Of a DNA stretch of 64,000 nt, positions 53,291 to 62,142 are shown one piece after another. Origin of the DNA: JACCYI01 sp963828075. GTDB taxonomy: Bacteria > Actinomycetota > Thermoleophilia > Solirubrobacterales > Solirubrobacteraceae. Made by a program: the position numbers and the translations under genes. The notes under the pieces are model-generated. The model searched no databases. It saw only the letters and a program-made list of their open reading frames with translations, and was not told the DNA's origin. The first letter of the stretch is position 1; each line of letters opens with the position of its first letter. Location: contig CAWHDH010000021.1 of the NCBI GenBank assembly GCA_963828075.1, positions 496,001 to 560,000 on the forward strand, written 5' to 3'.

Positions 53291-54339
53291 CGGGCGCCCT
53301 CGGCCTGCAGCTCGAGCTTGCGGCGCTTCTCGTCGGACTGCAGGGCGGAGCTGACCTCGTCCAGCTCCCCGCCGAGCAGGGCGTCGAGGTTGTGGACGGT
53401 CAGCTTGATCCGGTGGTCGGTCACCCGGCGCTCGGGATAGTTGTAGGTGCGGATCTTCTCGGCGCGCTCCCCTGTGCCGACCTGCGAGCGGCGGTCCGCC
53501 GCGAGCTCGGCCTGCTGCTTGGCCAGCTCGAGCTCGTAGAGCCGCGCGCGCAGCACCTTCATCGCGCGCTCGCGGTTCTGCAGCTGGGACTTCTCGTCCT
53601 GCATGGAGACCACGAGGCCGGTCGGCTTGTGCGTGATGCGCACCGCCGAGTCGGTCGTGTTGACGGACTGCCCGCCGGGGCCAGAGGATCTGTAGACGTC
53701 GATCTCGAGGTCGTTCTGGTCGAGCTGGACATCGACGTCCTCGGCCTCGGGCAGGACGGCGACCGTCGCGGTCGAGGTGTGGATCCGCCCCTGGGACTCC
53801 GTCTCGGGCACGCGCTGGACGCGGTGGGTCCCGCCCTCGAACTTGAACACCGAGTAGGCCCCGTCGCCGCGGACGTTGATCGTGTAGGCGCCGTCGGAGG
53901 CGTCCAAGGTCTCGGCCTGGTAGCCGAGGCGCTCGGCGTAGCGGGTCAGCATCTTGTAGAGGTCGCCGGCCCACAGGCTGGCCTCGTCGCCACCGGCGCC
54001 CGCGCGGATCTCGACGATGACGTTCTTGTCGTCGTTGGGGTCACGCTCGACCATCGCGAGGCGCAGCTCCTCCTCGAGGCGCTCGATCCGCTCGCGCGCG
54101 GTCCGCAGCTCCTCGCGCATCTCCGGGTCCTCGCCCTCGTCGAGCAGCTCCTGCGCGCCCGCCGCGTCGGACGTCGCCAGGCGCCACTCCTCGGCCAGCC
54201 GGGCGGCCGGCGCGAGCTGGTTGTAACGGCGGCCGGCGTCGGCATAGCGGTTGCGATCCGAGATCACGACGGGGTCGGACATGTCACGCTCGGCCTCGGC
54301 GAAGCGCGCCTCGATCTGCTCGACGAGCTGCTCGATCAC
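53287..54339 (-). CDS. prfA: Peptide chain release factor 1
   Basis: A 350-residue class I release factor. The peptidyl-tRNA hydrolysis motif GGQ is in RSSGPGGQSVNTTDSAVRITH, and the codon-recognition domain has the RF1-type context with VRGDGAYSVFKFEGGTHRVQ and NYPERRVTDHRI. The GTG at 54339 (VIEQLVEQIEARFAEAERD) gives the usual RF1 N-terminus; upstream in-frame ATGs add atypical residues. A TAGACT -10-like box ends eight bases before the GTG, so the message may be almost leaderless. Its stop overlaps the presumed prmC start. Confidence 0.95.
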   Translation of the reverse strand: MIEQLVEQIEARFAEAERDMSDPVVISDRNRYADAGRRYNQLAPAARLAEEWRLATSDAAGAQELLDEGEDPEMREELRTARERIERLEEELRLAMVERDPNDDKNVIVEIRAGAGGDEASLWAGDLYKMLTRYAERLGYQAETLDASDGAYTINVRGDGAYSVFKFEGGTHRVQRVPETESQGRIHTSTATVAVLPEAEDVDVQLDQNDLEIDVYRSSGPGGQSVNTTDSAVRITHKPTGLVVSMQDEKSQLQNRERAMKVLRARLYELELAKQQAELAADRRSQVGTGERAEKIRTYNYPERRVTDHRIKLTVHNLDALLGGELDEVSSALQSDEKRRKLELQAEGAR

Positions 54340-54422
54340 GAATCCGAGTCTACGGGTGTCGATCTGGGCCATCCCCGTTCGTCTGTAGGGATGAGACCAC
54401 CCCACGAAGGAGGATGCACCTC

Positions 54423-54818
54423 ATGAAGTACCTCGTGACCCTGTACGCCGACGAGAGCGCCTGGGGCGACATGACGCCGGAGGAAGGCGCGGCCCAGATG
54501 AAGGCGTACGAGGAGTTCGGCCGCGACGCCGAGGCCGCCGGCGTCATGGTCGGCGGCGAAGGGCTCCAGCCGACGGCCACGGCCACGACGCTGCGCGTCC
54601 GCGACGGCGAGCGGATCCTCACCGACGGGCCGTTCGCGGAGACCAAGGAGCAGCTCGGCGGCTACTACCTGCTCGAGTGCAAGGATCTCGACGAGGCCAT
54701 CGAGTGGACGGCGAAGATCCCCAACACGAACGTCGGCTCGAGCGAGATCCGGCCGGTCATGGACTACGAGGCCTACGGCGCGGAGTCGGCGGACCACTCG
54801 GCGGCGGCGCAGGGCTGA
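54423..54818 (+). CDS. YCII-related DGPF-domain protein
   Basis: A 131-residue YciI-fold protein with the defining DGPF motif in ILTDGPFAETKEQLGGYYLLE. GGAGG lies nine bases before ATG 54423; the ATG at 54414 touches the Shine-Dalgarno and is unlikely. DGPF proteins are encoded beside ECF sigma factors with a C-terminal TPR-like extension (the ECF42 group), exactly the arrangement here. Their function in that pair is not settled. Divergent from prfA. Confidence 0.9.
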   Translation: MKYLVTLYADESAWGDMTPEEGAAQMKAYEEFGRDAEAAGVMVGGEGLQPTATATTLRVRDGERILTDGPFAETKEQLGGYYLLECKDLDEAIEWTAKIPNTNVGSSEIRPVMDYEAYGAESADHSAAAQG

Positions 54819-56056
54819 GCCACGCCGCGGGCGTCGTCGACCGCCTGTTCCGGCACGAGTCGGGGCGGGCGGTCGCGACGCTCATCCGCGTGCTCGGCGA
54901 CTTCGACCTCGCCGAGGAGGCCGTGCAGGACGCGTTCCTCGTCGCGCTCGAGCGCTGGCCGGCCGACGGAGTCCCGAGCAACCCGGGCGCGTGGATCGTG
55001 ACCACGGCGCGCAACCGCGCGATCGACCGGCTGCGCCGCCGGCGGCGGCTGGCCGACAAGCAGGGTGAGCTGCTGCTCGACCTCGAGCGGGCGTCGGCGT
55101 TCCACGACGTCTCCGGCGAGCCCGACGACATCCCCGACGACCGTCTGCGGCTGATCTTCACCTGCTGCCACCCGGCGCTCGCGCCCGAGGCGCGCGTCGC
55201 GCTCACCCTGCGCACCCTCGGCGGCCTCACCACGGGGGAGGTGGCGCGCGCGTTCCTCGTCGCCGAGGCGACCATGGCCCAGCGGCTCGTGCGCGCCAAG
55301 CGCAAGATCGCCACGGCGGGCATCGCGTACGAGGTGCCCGACGCCGAGCGCCTGCCGTCGCGGCTGCCGTCGGTCCTCGCGACGCTCTACCTGGTCTTCA
55401 ACGAGGGATACTCGGCGACCGCCGGCGACGCGCTTGTCCGCCGCGACCTGTGCGCCGAGGCGCTGCGGCTCGGCCGCGTCCTGGCCGGCCTGATGCCGGA
55501 CGAGCCCGAGATCCTCGGCCTGCAGGCGCTGATGCTCCTGCAGGACTCGCGGCGCGACGCGCGCACGGATGCCGACGGGCGGCTGGTCCTGCTCGCCGAT
55601 CAGGACCGCGGGCGCTGGGACCGGACGGCCATCGGCGCGGCCGTCGCGCTACTCGACCGCGCGGTCGAGCTCGGCCCGCCGGGCCCGTACGTGCTGCAGG
55701 CGGCGATCGCCGCCGAGCACGCGCACGCGCCGGCCGCCGCCGACACCGACTGGCGGCGGATCGCCGGGCTCTACGCGCGACTCGGCGCCGTCGCGCCGTC
55801 GCCCGTCGTCGAGCTCAACCGCGCGGTCGCGGTCGCCATGGCGGACGGCCCGGCCGCCGGTCTGGCGCTCGTCGACGCGCTCAGCGGCCTCGACGGCTAC
55901 CACCTGCTGCACGCGACGCGCGCGGACCTGCTGCGGCGCCTCGGCCGCGACGCCGACGCGCTCGCGGCGTACGGCCGCGCGCTCGAGCTGGTGTCCAACC
56001 CGGTCGAGCGCGCCTTCCTCGAAGGCCGCGTCGCGGAGCTCGAGACGGTCCGTTAG
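54815..56056 (+). CDS. ECF sigma factor with C-terminal helical-repeat extension (ECF42-like)
   Basis: A 413-residue extracytoplasmic-function sigma factor. Region 2 is visible in VLGDFDLAEEAVQDAFLVAL and WIVTTARNRAIDRLRRRR. Region 4 is in ALTLRTLGGLTTGEVARAFL with AEATMAQRLVRAKRKI. The following 220 residues form the TPR-like extension of this group (VLATLYLVFNEGYSATAGD, ELNRAVAVAMADG). No anti-sigma factor is next to it, as usual for the group; the extension is thought to regulate activity. No ATG, GTG or TTG start exists before region 2; CTG 54815 overlaps the DGPF gene's stop (CTGA) and is the likely start by coupling. Confidence 0.88.
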   Translation: MSHAAGVVDRLFRHESGRAVATLIRVLGDFDLAEEAVQDAFLVALERWPADGVPSNPGAWIVTTARNRAIDRLRRRRRLADKQGELLLDLERASAFHDVSGEPDDIPDDRLRLIFTCCHPALAPEARVALTLRTLGGLTTGEVARAFLVAEATMAQRLVRAKRKIATAGIAYEVPDAERLPSRLPSVLATLYLVFNEGYSATAGDALVRRDLCAEALRLGRVLAGLMPDEPEILGLQALMLLQDSRRDARTDADGRLVLLADQDRGRWDRTAIGAAVALLDRAVELGPPGPYVLQAAIAAEHAHAPAAADTDWRRIAGLYARLGAVAPSPVVELNRAVAVAMADGPAAGLALVDALSGLDGYHLLHATRADLLRRLGRDADALAAYGRALELVSNPVERAFLEGRVAELETVR

Positions 56057-56072
56057 ATCTATCTGAAGACCG

Positions 56073-57347
56073 ATGACCGCGGGCTCGCCGGGCGTTAGCG
56101 TTGCGGGAGTGGTGCGCACAGTCGATCGCGCGTGGGCGTGGATCCGGTCCCACCCCGTCGCCGCAGACGTCGCGCTGGCCGCGGCGCTGCTGGGCGCCGC
56201 GCTCGTCTCGTCCCCCGTGGCGATCGACGGATTCGAGATGGGCGACCCCTCGTATGAGCGGCCGTCCGCGTTCGCGGTGCTGGTCGCCCTCGCCGCGACG
56301 ATCGCCCCGCTGGCGCTGCGCCGCCGCGCTCCGCTCACGGTGCTGCTGGCGTGCACGATCGGCTTTCTCGCGGCCAGGCTCCTGCTCGGCTCCGTCGAAG
56401 CGTCGATCACCGCCATCGCGATGTCCGTCGCCGTGTTCAGCGCCGCGGCCCACGGCCGGGCGCGGTGGCGCCACTGGGTCTGCGCGGGCTGCGTCGTCAT
56501 CGTCATGGCCGAGCTGTGGCGCGAGGTCAACGTCAACGTCCCGCCGGAGGTGCCCAAGGTGCTGCTCCTCCAGGTCCTGGCGCTCGTGGTCAACCTCGCG
56601 CTGTTCTGCGCGATGTGGGCACTCGGGAGCGCCCTGGGGTCCGGCCGGCGCCGAGCGCAGGAGCTTCTGGAGCGAACGCGCCAGCTCGAGCACGAGCGCG
56701 AGGAGAACGCCCGCCGGGCCGCGTTCGACGAGCGCGTGCGGATCGCGCGAGAGCTGCACGACGTCGTCGCCCACCACGTCAGCGTCATGGGCGTCCAGGC
56801 GGGCGCCGCGCGCCTCGTCATCGGCCGCGACCCGGCCAAGGCGATCGAGGCGCTGACCTCGATCGAGGGCTCCAGCCGCCAGGCGGTGCACGAGCTCCAT
56901 CGGCTGCTCGGCTTCCTGCGGCAGGCGGGCGACCGCGACGACCTCGCGCCCCGGCCCGGCCTCGCGCAGCTCGGGAGCCTGGCGGCGCGGATGAGCGACT
57001 CCGAGCTCACCGTCGAGGTCCGCGTCGAGGGCGAGGAGCGCCCGCTGCCCCCCACGGTCGACGTCTCCGCCTTTCGGATCGTGCAGGAGGCGCTCACCAA
57101 CACGCTCAAGCACTCGGGAGCGGCGCGGGCCGACGTGGCCCTGCGGTACCGGCCGGGTGAGCTCGAGGTGGAGATCACCGATGACGGTCGCGGCGACGGC
57201 GGCGCGTCGCCGGGCGCCGGCGGTCTCGGGCTCGTCGGCATGCGCGAGCGCGCCGGCCTCCACGGCGGGCAGCTCAGCGCCGGGCCCGCCGAGGATGGCG
57301 GGTTCGCGGTCCGGGCGACGCTGCCGGCACCCGGAGGTGCCGGGTGA
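56073..57347 (+). CDS. Membrane sensor histidine kinase (HisKA_3/NarX-DesK type)
   Basis: A 424-residue kinase. Four to five membrane helices occupy residues 30-190 with no visible extracellular domain, so it probably senses the membrane or a small ligand. A coiled coil (RRRAQELLERTRQLEHERE) leads to the phospho-acceptor His229 in RVRIARELHDVVAHHVSVM. The ATPase domain has the N box IVQEALTNTLKHSGA and G boxes ITDDGRG and GGLGLVGMRERA. The response regulator follows with a GTGA overlap, so the pair is one system. Its target is not known. Confidence 0.92.
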   Translation: MTAGSPGVSVAGVVRTVDRAWAWIRSHPVAADVALAAALLGAALVSSPVAIDGFEMGDPSYERPSAFAVLVALAATIAPLALRRRAPLTVLLACTIGFLAARLLLGSVEASITAIAMSVAVFSAAAHGRARWRHWVCAGCVVIVMAELWREVNVNVPPEVPKVLLLQVLALVVNLALFCAMWALGSALGSGRRRAQELLERTRQLEHEREENARRAAFDERVRIARELHDVVAHHVSVMGVQAGAARLVIGRDPAKAIEALTSIEGSSRQAVHELHRLLGFLRQAGDRDDLAPRPGLAQLGSLAARMSDSELTVEVRVEGEERPLPPTVDVSAFRIVQEALTNTLKHSGAARADVALRYRPGELEVEITDDGRGDGGASPGAGGLGLVGMRERAGLHGGQLSAGPAEDGGFAVRATLPAPGGAG

Positions 57348-58003
57348 GCGTCAGGGTGCTGCTGGCCGACGATCAGGCCATGGTGCGGGCCGGCTTTCGC
57401 ATGATCCTCGAGTCCGAGCCGGACATCGAGGTCGTCGGCGAGGCCGAGACCGGCGAGCAGGCCACCGCGGCGGCGCGGCGCCTGCGCCCCGACGTCGTCT
57501 TCATGGACATCCAGATGCCCGGCGAGGACGGGCTGCGGGCCACCCGGCGGATCACCGAGACCGAGGGGCTGCACAGCCGCGTGGTCATCCTCACCACCTT
57601 CGAGCGCGACGAATACGTGTTCGAGGCGTTGCAGTCGGGCGCCAGCGGCTTCCTGCTCAAAAACGCTCCCCCGGAGGAGCTCCTCCACGCGGTGCAGGTC
57701 GTCGCCGCCGGCGACGCGCTGCTCGCGCCGTCGGTCACCCGGCTGATCGTCGAGCAGTTCGCGCGCCGGCCGGTGAAGCCCGAGCTCGGCGCTCGCCTCC
57801 AGGAGCTGACGCAGCGCGAGCGCGAGGTCCTGGTCATGCTGGCCCGCGGCCGGAGCAACGCCGAGCTCGCCGCCGAGCTCTTCGTCACCGAGGGCACCAT
57901 CAAGACCCACGTGTCGAGCCTGCTGGGGAAGCTCGGGCTGCGCGACCGGGTGCAGGCCGTCGTGCTCGCGTACGAGTCCGGGCTCGTGACGCCCGGCGCG
58001 TAG
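57344..58003 (+). CDS. LuxR/NarL-family response regulator
   Basis: A 219-residue regulator. The receiver domain carries the acidic pair in VLLADDQAMVRAG, phospho-acceptor Asp55 in PDVVFMDIQMPG and the Lys in GFLLKNAPPEELL. The output domain is a LuxR helix-turn-helix (LTQREREVLVMLARG, NAELAAELFVTEGTIKTHVSSLL). GTG start overlapping the kinase stop. It should bind DNA as a dimer after phosphorylation by the adjacent kinase. Confidence 0.95.
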   Translation: MSVRVLLADDQAMVRAGFRMILESEPDIEVVGEAETGEQATAAARRLRPDVVFMDIQMPGEDGLRATRRITETEGLHSRVVILTTFERDEYVFEALQSGASGFLLKNAPPEELLHAVQVVAAGDALLAPSVTRLIVEQFARRPVKPELGARLQELTQREREVLVMLARGRSNAELAAELFVTEGTIKTHVSSLLGKLGLRDRVQAVVLAYESGLVTPGA

Positions 58004-58115
58004 TGGTCTCTGTCCTTCGATAGAGGTCGCGCGCCCGAGGATCTGCGCCGGGGAGGAGCGCAGACGGGTCCTGAGGGCGATGACGGGAGGCGGCAGCGGT
58101 CGCAGACTGCGGGCC

Positions 58116-59252
58116 ATGACGACCTCACGAACGACATTCCTCGGCACCTTGTGCACGCTCGCCCTCTCAGCCGTCGTGGTGGCCGGGTGCGGCGCCGAGA
58201 CGGAGGCCCGCGCGGCCCGCCACGTCTCGCCCGACCGGACCGCCGCCAAGCTCGAGCGCATCGTGCGCGAGCGGGTCGACGGCGGGCGCGCCACCGGCAT
58301 CGTGGCGGGCATGGTGTTCCCCGGCGGACGGACCCGCGTCGTCGCCTACGGCAAGGCGGGCGGCGGCAAGCGACTGGACGCCAGGAGCGTCTTCGAGATC
58401 GGCTCGATCACGAAGGTCTTCACCGGATCGCTGCTCTCCGAGATGGCGCGGCGCGGCGAGGTGCAGCTGACCGATCCTGTCGCGACGCTGCTACCCGGGG
58501 TCTCGGTGCCGTCGCGCGGCGGGCGCCAGATCACGCTCGAGGACCTGGCCACGCAGACCTCCGGCCTGCCGAGGCTCCCGACCAACATCCACCCGAAGGA
58601 CCCGACCAATCCCTACGCCGACTACACCGTCGACGCGCTCTACGAGTTCCTCCGCGGCTACACGCTGCCCCGCGATCCGGGTGCGCAGTACGAGTACTCC
58701 AACGTCGGCGTCGGGCTGCTCGGGCACGCCCTCGCGCGGCGGCGCGGCAAGAGCTACGAGGACCTGGTGCGCGAGCGCATCCTCCAGCCCCTGCGGATGC
58801 GGAGCACCGGCATCGCGCTCCGGCCGGCCTTGCGACGGCGCTTCGTATCCGGCCACGACGAGCGCGGCCGGGTCGTCCCCCACTGGGACCTGCCGACGCT
58901 GGCCGGGGCGGGCGCGCTGCGCTCCTCGATGGGCGACATGCTCACCTTCGCCCGTGCCAACCTCGAGCGCGACGGCGGCCGGCTCGGGCAGGCGATGGCG
59001 GCCGCGCACGCGCCGCGCGCCACGATCGACGCCCAGATGAACATCGGGCTCAACTGGCACAGCCTGCGCGCCGGCGATCGCGACATCGTGTGGCACAACG
59101 GCGGGACGGGCGGATTCTCGAGCTTCATCGGACTCGACAAGACCCGTGGCACGGCGATCGTGGTGCTCAGCAACTCCTCGCCCTCGGCCGTCGACGACAT
59201 CGGCCTCCACCTCCTCGACAAGCGGCTGCCGCTCGTGCCGCCCCAGAGGTAG
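58116..59252 (+). CDS. Lipoprotein serine hydrolase, class C beta-lactamase/AmpH-like
   Basis: A 378-residue exported lipoprotein with lipobox VAGC (Cys25). Active-site motifs: SxxK as SITK (Ser97-Lys100), YxN as YSN at 194-196, and HNGGTGGFSSFIG in the KTG position. The layout matches AmpH/Pab87-type D,D-peptidases and esterases. With YSN and HNG intact it should be catalytically active at the outer membrane face, possibly on peptidoglycan. It lies 112 bases after the response regulator, which may control it. ATG 58116 is chosen because it gives a proper signal peptide. Confidence 0.88.
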   Translation: MTTSRTTFLGTLCTLALSAVVVAGCGAETEARAARHVSPDRTAAKLERIVRERVDGGRATGIVAGMVFPGGRTRVVAYGKAGGGKRLDARSVFEIGSITKVFTGSLLSEMARRGEVQLTDPVATLLPGVSVPSRGGRQITLEDLATQTSGLPRLPTNIHPKDPTNPYADYTVDALYEFLRGYTLPRDPGAQYEYSNVGVGLLGHALARRRGKSYEDLVRERILQPLRMRSTGIALRPALRRRFVSGHDERGRVVPHWDLPTLAGAGALRSSMGDMLTFARANLERDGGRLGQAMAAAHAPRATIDAQMNIGLNWHSLRAGDRDIVWHNGGTGGFSSFIGLDKTRGTAIVVLSNSSPSAVDDIGLHLLDKRLPLVPPQR

Positions 59253-59300
59253 CGGACGGCCGCAATTCCCCTCCGGTCCGCGGTCGTCGATGATTGCCGC

Positions 59301-59769
59301 GTGGATTCGGAAGCGCCAGTGTCTCGGCCTCCGTTCTCGGCGGGGGCCGGGAGCGGCAGCCTCGCCGTGCGCGAGCAGTTCTCCGCGGGCGATTACGCGG
59401 CGGCTCGCGAGGGCGCGCGCCGCCTGGTCTCCTCCGCCCGGGCGCAGCAGGACGACCCGCTGCTGGCCGAGGCACTCGAACTCCTCTCGTTCGCCGAGTC
59501 GCGCTGCGGTGACGCCCTGCACGGCCTGGCCATCGGGCTCGAGGGTGCGACGCTGGCGGCGCGCGACCTGAACGCCCGCCAGGAGGTGTCGCCGTGGAGC
59601 GCTACGACTGGGGGGACGTCGCCCCGGGCCTCGAGGTGACCGTCTCGATCGGCGTCGCCGTCGGCGCGGCGGAGGACACCGCGCGACTGCTCGAGCGCGC
59701 GGACGCGCTGCTCTATGACGCCAAGCGGGCGGGTCGCAACCACGTCATGCAGGACCCGCCTGGTGCCTG
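59301..59769 (+). pseudogene. Relic of a TPR-plus-GGDEF protein
   Basis: The GTG at 59301 starts a helical-repeat-like N-terminus (VREQFSAGDYAAAREGARRL, LLAEALELLSFAESRCGDAL, GLEGATLAARDLNARQE). From about 59592 a different frame reads GLEVTVSIGVAVGAAEDTAR and then ADALLYDAKRAGRNHV. That is the exact end of a GGDEF domain, which normally follows such repeats after about 150 more residues. The GGDEF core itself is missing. So an internal deletion with a frameshift has joined the two ends. The LLM oxidoreductase starts two bases after the relic's stop. Confidence 0.75.
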
Positions 59770-59771
59770 AG

Positions 59772-60674
59772 ATGGCCGGCGCGCGAGCTCTGCGGATCGG
59801 CGTGCAGCTGCCCGAGGTCGAGCGGGACGTCCGCTGGCCGGAGGTGCTGGCGATGGCGCGGGCGGCCGAGGACAGCGGGTTCGACTCGATCCACCTCGGC
59901 GACCACCTGCTCTACCGTGGCGACGACCGGCCCGAGCGCGGGCCGTGGGAGGCGTGGACGCTGCTGGCGGCGCTCGCGGCGTCGACCGAGCGCGTCGACC
60001 TCGGGCCGCTCGTCGCGTGCACGGCGTTCCACCCGCCGGGGCTGGTGGCGAAGATGGCGGCCACCGTGGACGAGGTCAGTCGCGGGCGCTTCATCCTCGG
60101 GCTCGGCGCGGGCTGGAACGCGGACGAGTTCGCCGCGTTCGGACTGCCATCCGACCACCGGGTCTCGCGGTTCGCCGAGGCGTTCGAGATCGTGCGACGC
60201 CTGCTCGACGGCGAGCGCGTCACCCTGACCGGGCGCTTCTGGCAGGTCGAGGACGCCGTCCTGCTGCCGCCCCCGAACGCGCGCCCTCGGCTGATGGTGG
60301 GCAGCAACGGCCCGCGCATGCTGGGCCTGACGCTGCCGTACGTCGACGCCTGGAACACCTGGTACGACGGCTACGGCAACAGCGCCGAGGGGTTCGCCGC
60401 GCTCGACGCCACCATCACCGCCGCCGCCCGCGACGCCGGTCGCGATCCGGCCCAGATCGCGCGCAGCGCGTGCGCGCTCGTCGTCCTGGACCGCGCCGCC
60501 GGCGAGCGCCCGGTCATCTCCGGCGCCCCGCCGCTGGAGGGCACGCCCCAGCAGCTCGCCGAACGGCTCCGGGAGCTCGCCGATGCGGGTGCCGACGAGG
60601 TCATCCTCGTCGTCAGCCCGATCACCGAGCGGTCGATCCGGCTGCTCGGCGACGTCGTCGCGGCGCTGCGCTAG
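59772..60674 (+). CDS. LLM-class flavin-dependent oxidoreductase, probably F420-dependent
   Basis: A 300-residue luciferase-like monooxygenase-fold protein. It opens LRIGVQLPEVERDVRWPEVL, then GFDSIHLGDHLLY, VDEVSRGRFILGLGAGWN, and has the phosphate-binding RLMVGSNGPRMLGLTLPYVD. In actinobacteria this clade mostly uses coenzyme F420; the F420 assignment is from family context, not from a decisive residue. Substrate unknown. It ends four bases into the convergent rpmE gene. The gene relic just upstream is unrelated. Confidence 0.87.
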   Translation: MAGARALRIGVQLPEVERDVRWPEVLAMARAAEDSGFDSIHLGDHLLYRGDDRPERGPWEAWTLLAALAASTERVDLGPLVACTAFHPPGLVAKMAATVDEVSRGRFILGLGAGWNADEFAAFGLPSDHRVSRFAEAFEIVRRLLDGERVTLTGRFWQVEDAVLLPPPNARPRLMVGSNGPRMLGLTLPYVDAWNTWYDGYGNSAEGFAALDATITAAARDAGRDPAQIARSACALVVLDRAAGERPVISGAPPLEGTPQQLAERLRELADAGADEVILVVSPITERSIRLLGDVVAALR

Positions 60675-60886
60675 CGCTCGCCCCGCGCGCGCTTGGCCGC
60701 GCGGCGCTGGAAGCGCTCGACCCGCCCGCCGGTGTCCACGAGCTTCTGCCGGCCGGTGTAGAACGGGTGGCAGTTGGAGCAGATCTCGACGTTGATCGAG
60801 GCCTCCGTCGAGCGCGTCGTGAACGTGTTGCCGCACGTGCAGCGCACGTGGGACTCGACGTACGCGGGATGGATGTCGGTCTTCAT
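60671..60886 (-). CDS. rpmE: 50S ribosomal protein L31 (zinc-binding type)
   Basis: A 71-residue L31 with the four zinc ligands of the C+ type: Cys16-x-Cys18 in VRCTCGNTF and Cys36-x-x-Cys39 in ICSNCHPFYTGRQ. It begins MKTDIHPAYVES, as usual. A zinc-free paralog would be expected elsewhere for zinc starvation. A TAGACT box (60902-60897, minus strand) ends about ten bases before the ATG, implying a very short leader. In actinobacteria rpmE usually lies next to prfA; here about 6 kb of plus-strand genes separate them. Confidence 0.96.
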   Translation of the reverse strand: MKTDIHPAYVESHVRCTCGNTFTTRSTEASINVEICSNCHPFYTGRQKLVDTGGRVERFQRRAAKRARGER

Positions 60887-60962
60887 GATGTGTTTCAGTC
60901 TAGCCGTGCCGGTGCTCCACGCTCGCGAGGCCGGGCCGTCCGACGGGCTGACGTCAACCCCA

Positions 60963-61913
60963 TCATTGGGAGCGGGGACGGACGAGCGCCTGCAGCTCGT
61001 GTTCGAGCGTCGCTGGCGTGTCTCTCACGTGGCGCCAGGTGATGCGGACGACGCGCCATCCCGCGGCTTGGAGTGATCGGTCGCGGGCGCGGTCGTTCTC
61101 GAACGCGGCGCGGGTGGAGTGGGTGTCGTAGCCATCGCACTCGGCGATGACCCGCTGCTCGCGCCACAGACCGTCGGGCTCGAGCCAGTGGCCGGCGACG
61201 TGCAGGCTCGCGTTGAGCTCGGGGCGGGGGAGCGTGGTCGTGGCGAGGAAGTCGTGGAAGGCGTCCTCGAGGTCTGACTTCGTGATGCCCATTCCGCGCT
61301 CCTCGAGGAGGAGGCGCGCCGTTTGGACGCCGCGATGCCCGCGATGCCTACGAACGACATCATCGAGGGAGAGCTGGTCGCTGAGGTGGAGAACGTCGGC
61401 CTGGTTGAGCGCGCGCTCGAGCGCGGCGGGTGTGACGACGGCCGCGAGGTCGAGCAGCGTCCGGGAGGGCGTCGTCACCGGGATCCCGCGGACGATCGTC
61501 ATCTCGTCGGCCGGGAGGACGGCGTGGTGGACGCGGATCGTCGACCGCGAAGGCACGCGCCGCGGCACCGTGACGTCGATCTTCTCCCCGCGCGTCCGCC
61601 GCATCCCGTACAGGCCGCCGGCGGCGCGGAGACTGAGGACCGCGTCGAGCCCGATGGCGAGCACGGCCGCCATCCACCGCGCCTCACGGGTGAGGAGTCG
61701 GTGGCCGACCGCGTACACCCCGCGATGCACGACATGCAGGCGACCAGCCTCGAGCCGCCGGCCCACGGCGCGGCGCGTGACGCCGAGGCTTTCCAGCTGG
61801 GGCCGGCTGACGAGGCCGTGCTGACGCTCGGCGAGGGTGGCGATGTCGCGGTCCCCGGATCGAGTTCGAACTTCGGCACCCATACGGTGCTCAACCTCGA
61901 ACTCGATCGCCAT
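60963..61913 (-). CDS. DUF559 protein with AbiEi-type N-terminus and Vsr-like endonuclease fold
   Basis: A 316-residue protein. The N-terminal winged helix resembles AbiEi antitoxins: IATLAERQHGLVSRPQLESL, AVGRRLEAGRLHVVHRGVYAV. A central part has TTPSRTLLDLAAVV. The C-terminal DUF559 domain has the Vsr/PD-(D/E)xK-like pattern VIAECDGYDTHSTRAAFEND and GWRVVRITWR, with conserved Glu and Asp. Such proteins are very numerous in actinobacteria and of unproven function. ATG 61913 is chosen; 61883 is an alternative. A fragment of a second copy lies at 5166-5280. Confidence 0.85.
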   Translation of the reverse strand: MAIEFEVEHRMGAEVRTRSGDRDIATLAERQHGLVSRPQLESLGVTRRAVGRRLEAGRLHVVHRGVYAVGHRLLTREARWMAAVLAIGLDAVLSLRAAGGLYGMRRTRGEKIDVTVPRRVPSRSTIRVHHAVLPADEMTIVRGIPVTTPSRTLLDLAAVVTPAALERALNQADVLHLSDQLSLDDVVRRHRGHRGVQTARLLLEERGMGITKSDLEDAFHDFLATTTLPRPELNASLHVAGHWLEPDGLWREQRVIAECDGYDTHSTRAAFENDRARDRSLQAAGWRVVRITWRHVRDTPATLEHELQALVRPRSQ

Positions 61914-62051
61914 GGCTCGATCCTGCCGTGGAAACCGCCACGGATCACCGCGCAAACGTCACAGATCACGCACCGGATCGGGCCAAACCTGGCGCGCCCA
62001 GGCTCCTCCCCCTCGATGACCGCATCAGGCCGCCCGAGCGCTCGAGACGAA

Positions 62052-62141
62052 CCGGTCCCGGGGGCCGAGCTGACCGTCATCGACGGCGCCGGGCACTTCG
62101 TCGTCGAGGACGCCGCCGAGCTCGTCACCTTCCTCGGCTGA
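62052..62141 (+). pseudogene. C-terminal fragment of an alpha/beta hydrolase
   Basis: The frame ending at TGA 62141 reads GAELTVIDGAGHFVVEDAAE then LVTFLG. That is the typical last strand, catalytic His and end helix of an alpha/beta hydrolase. Upstream of about 62052 the frame loses similarity and contains no nucleophile elbow or start. About 138 bases separate it from the divergent DUF559 gene. It is a relic, abutting the convergent ATPase gene by one base. Confidence 0.65.
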
Positions 62142-62142
62142 G

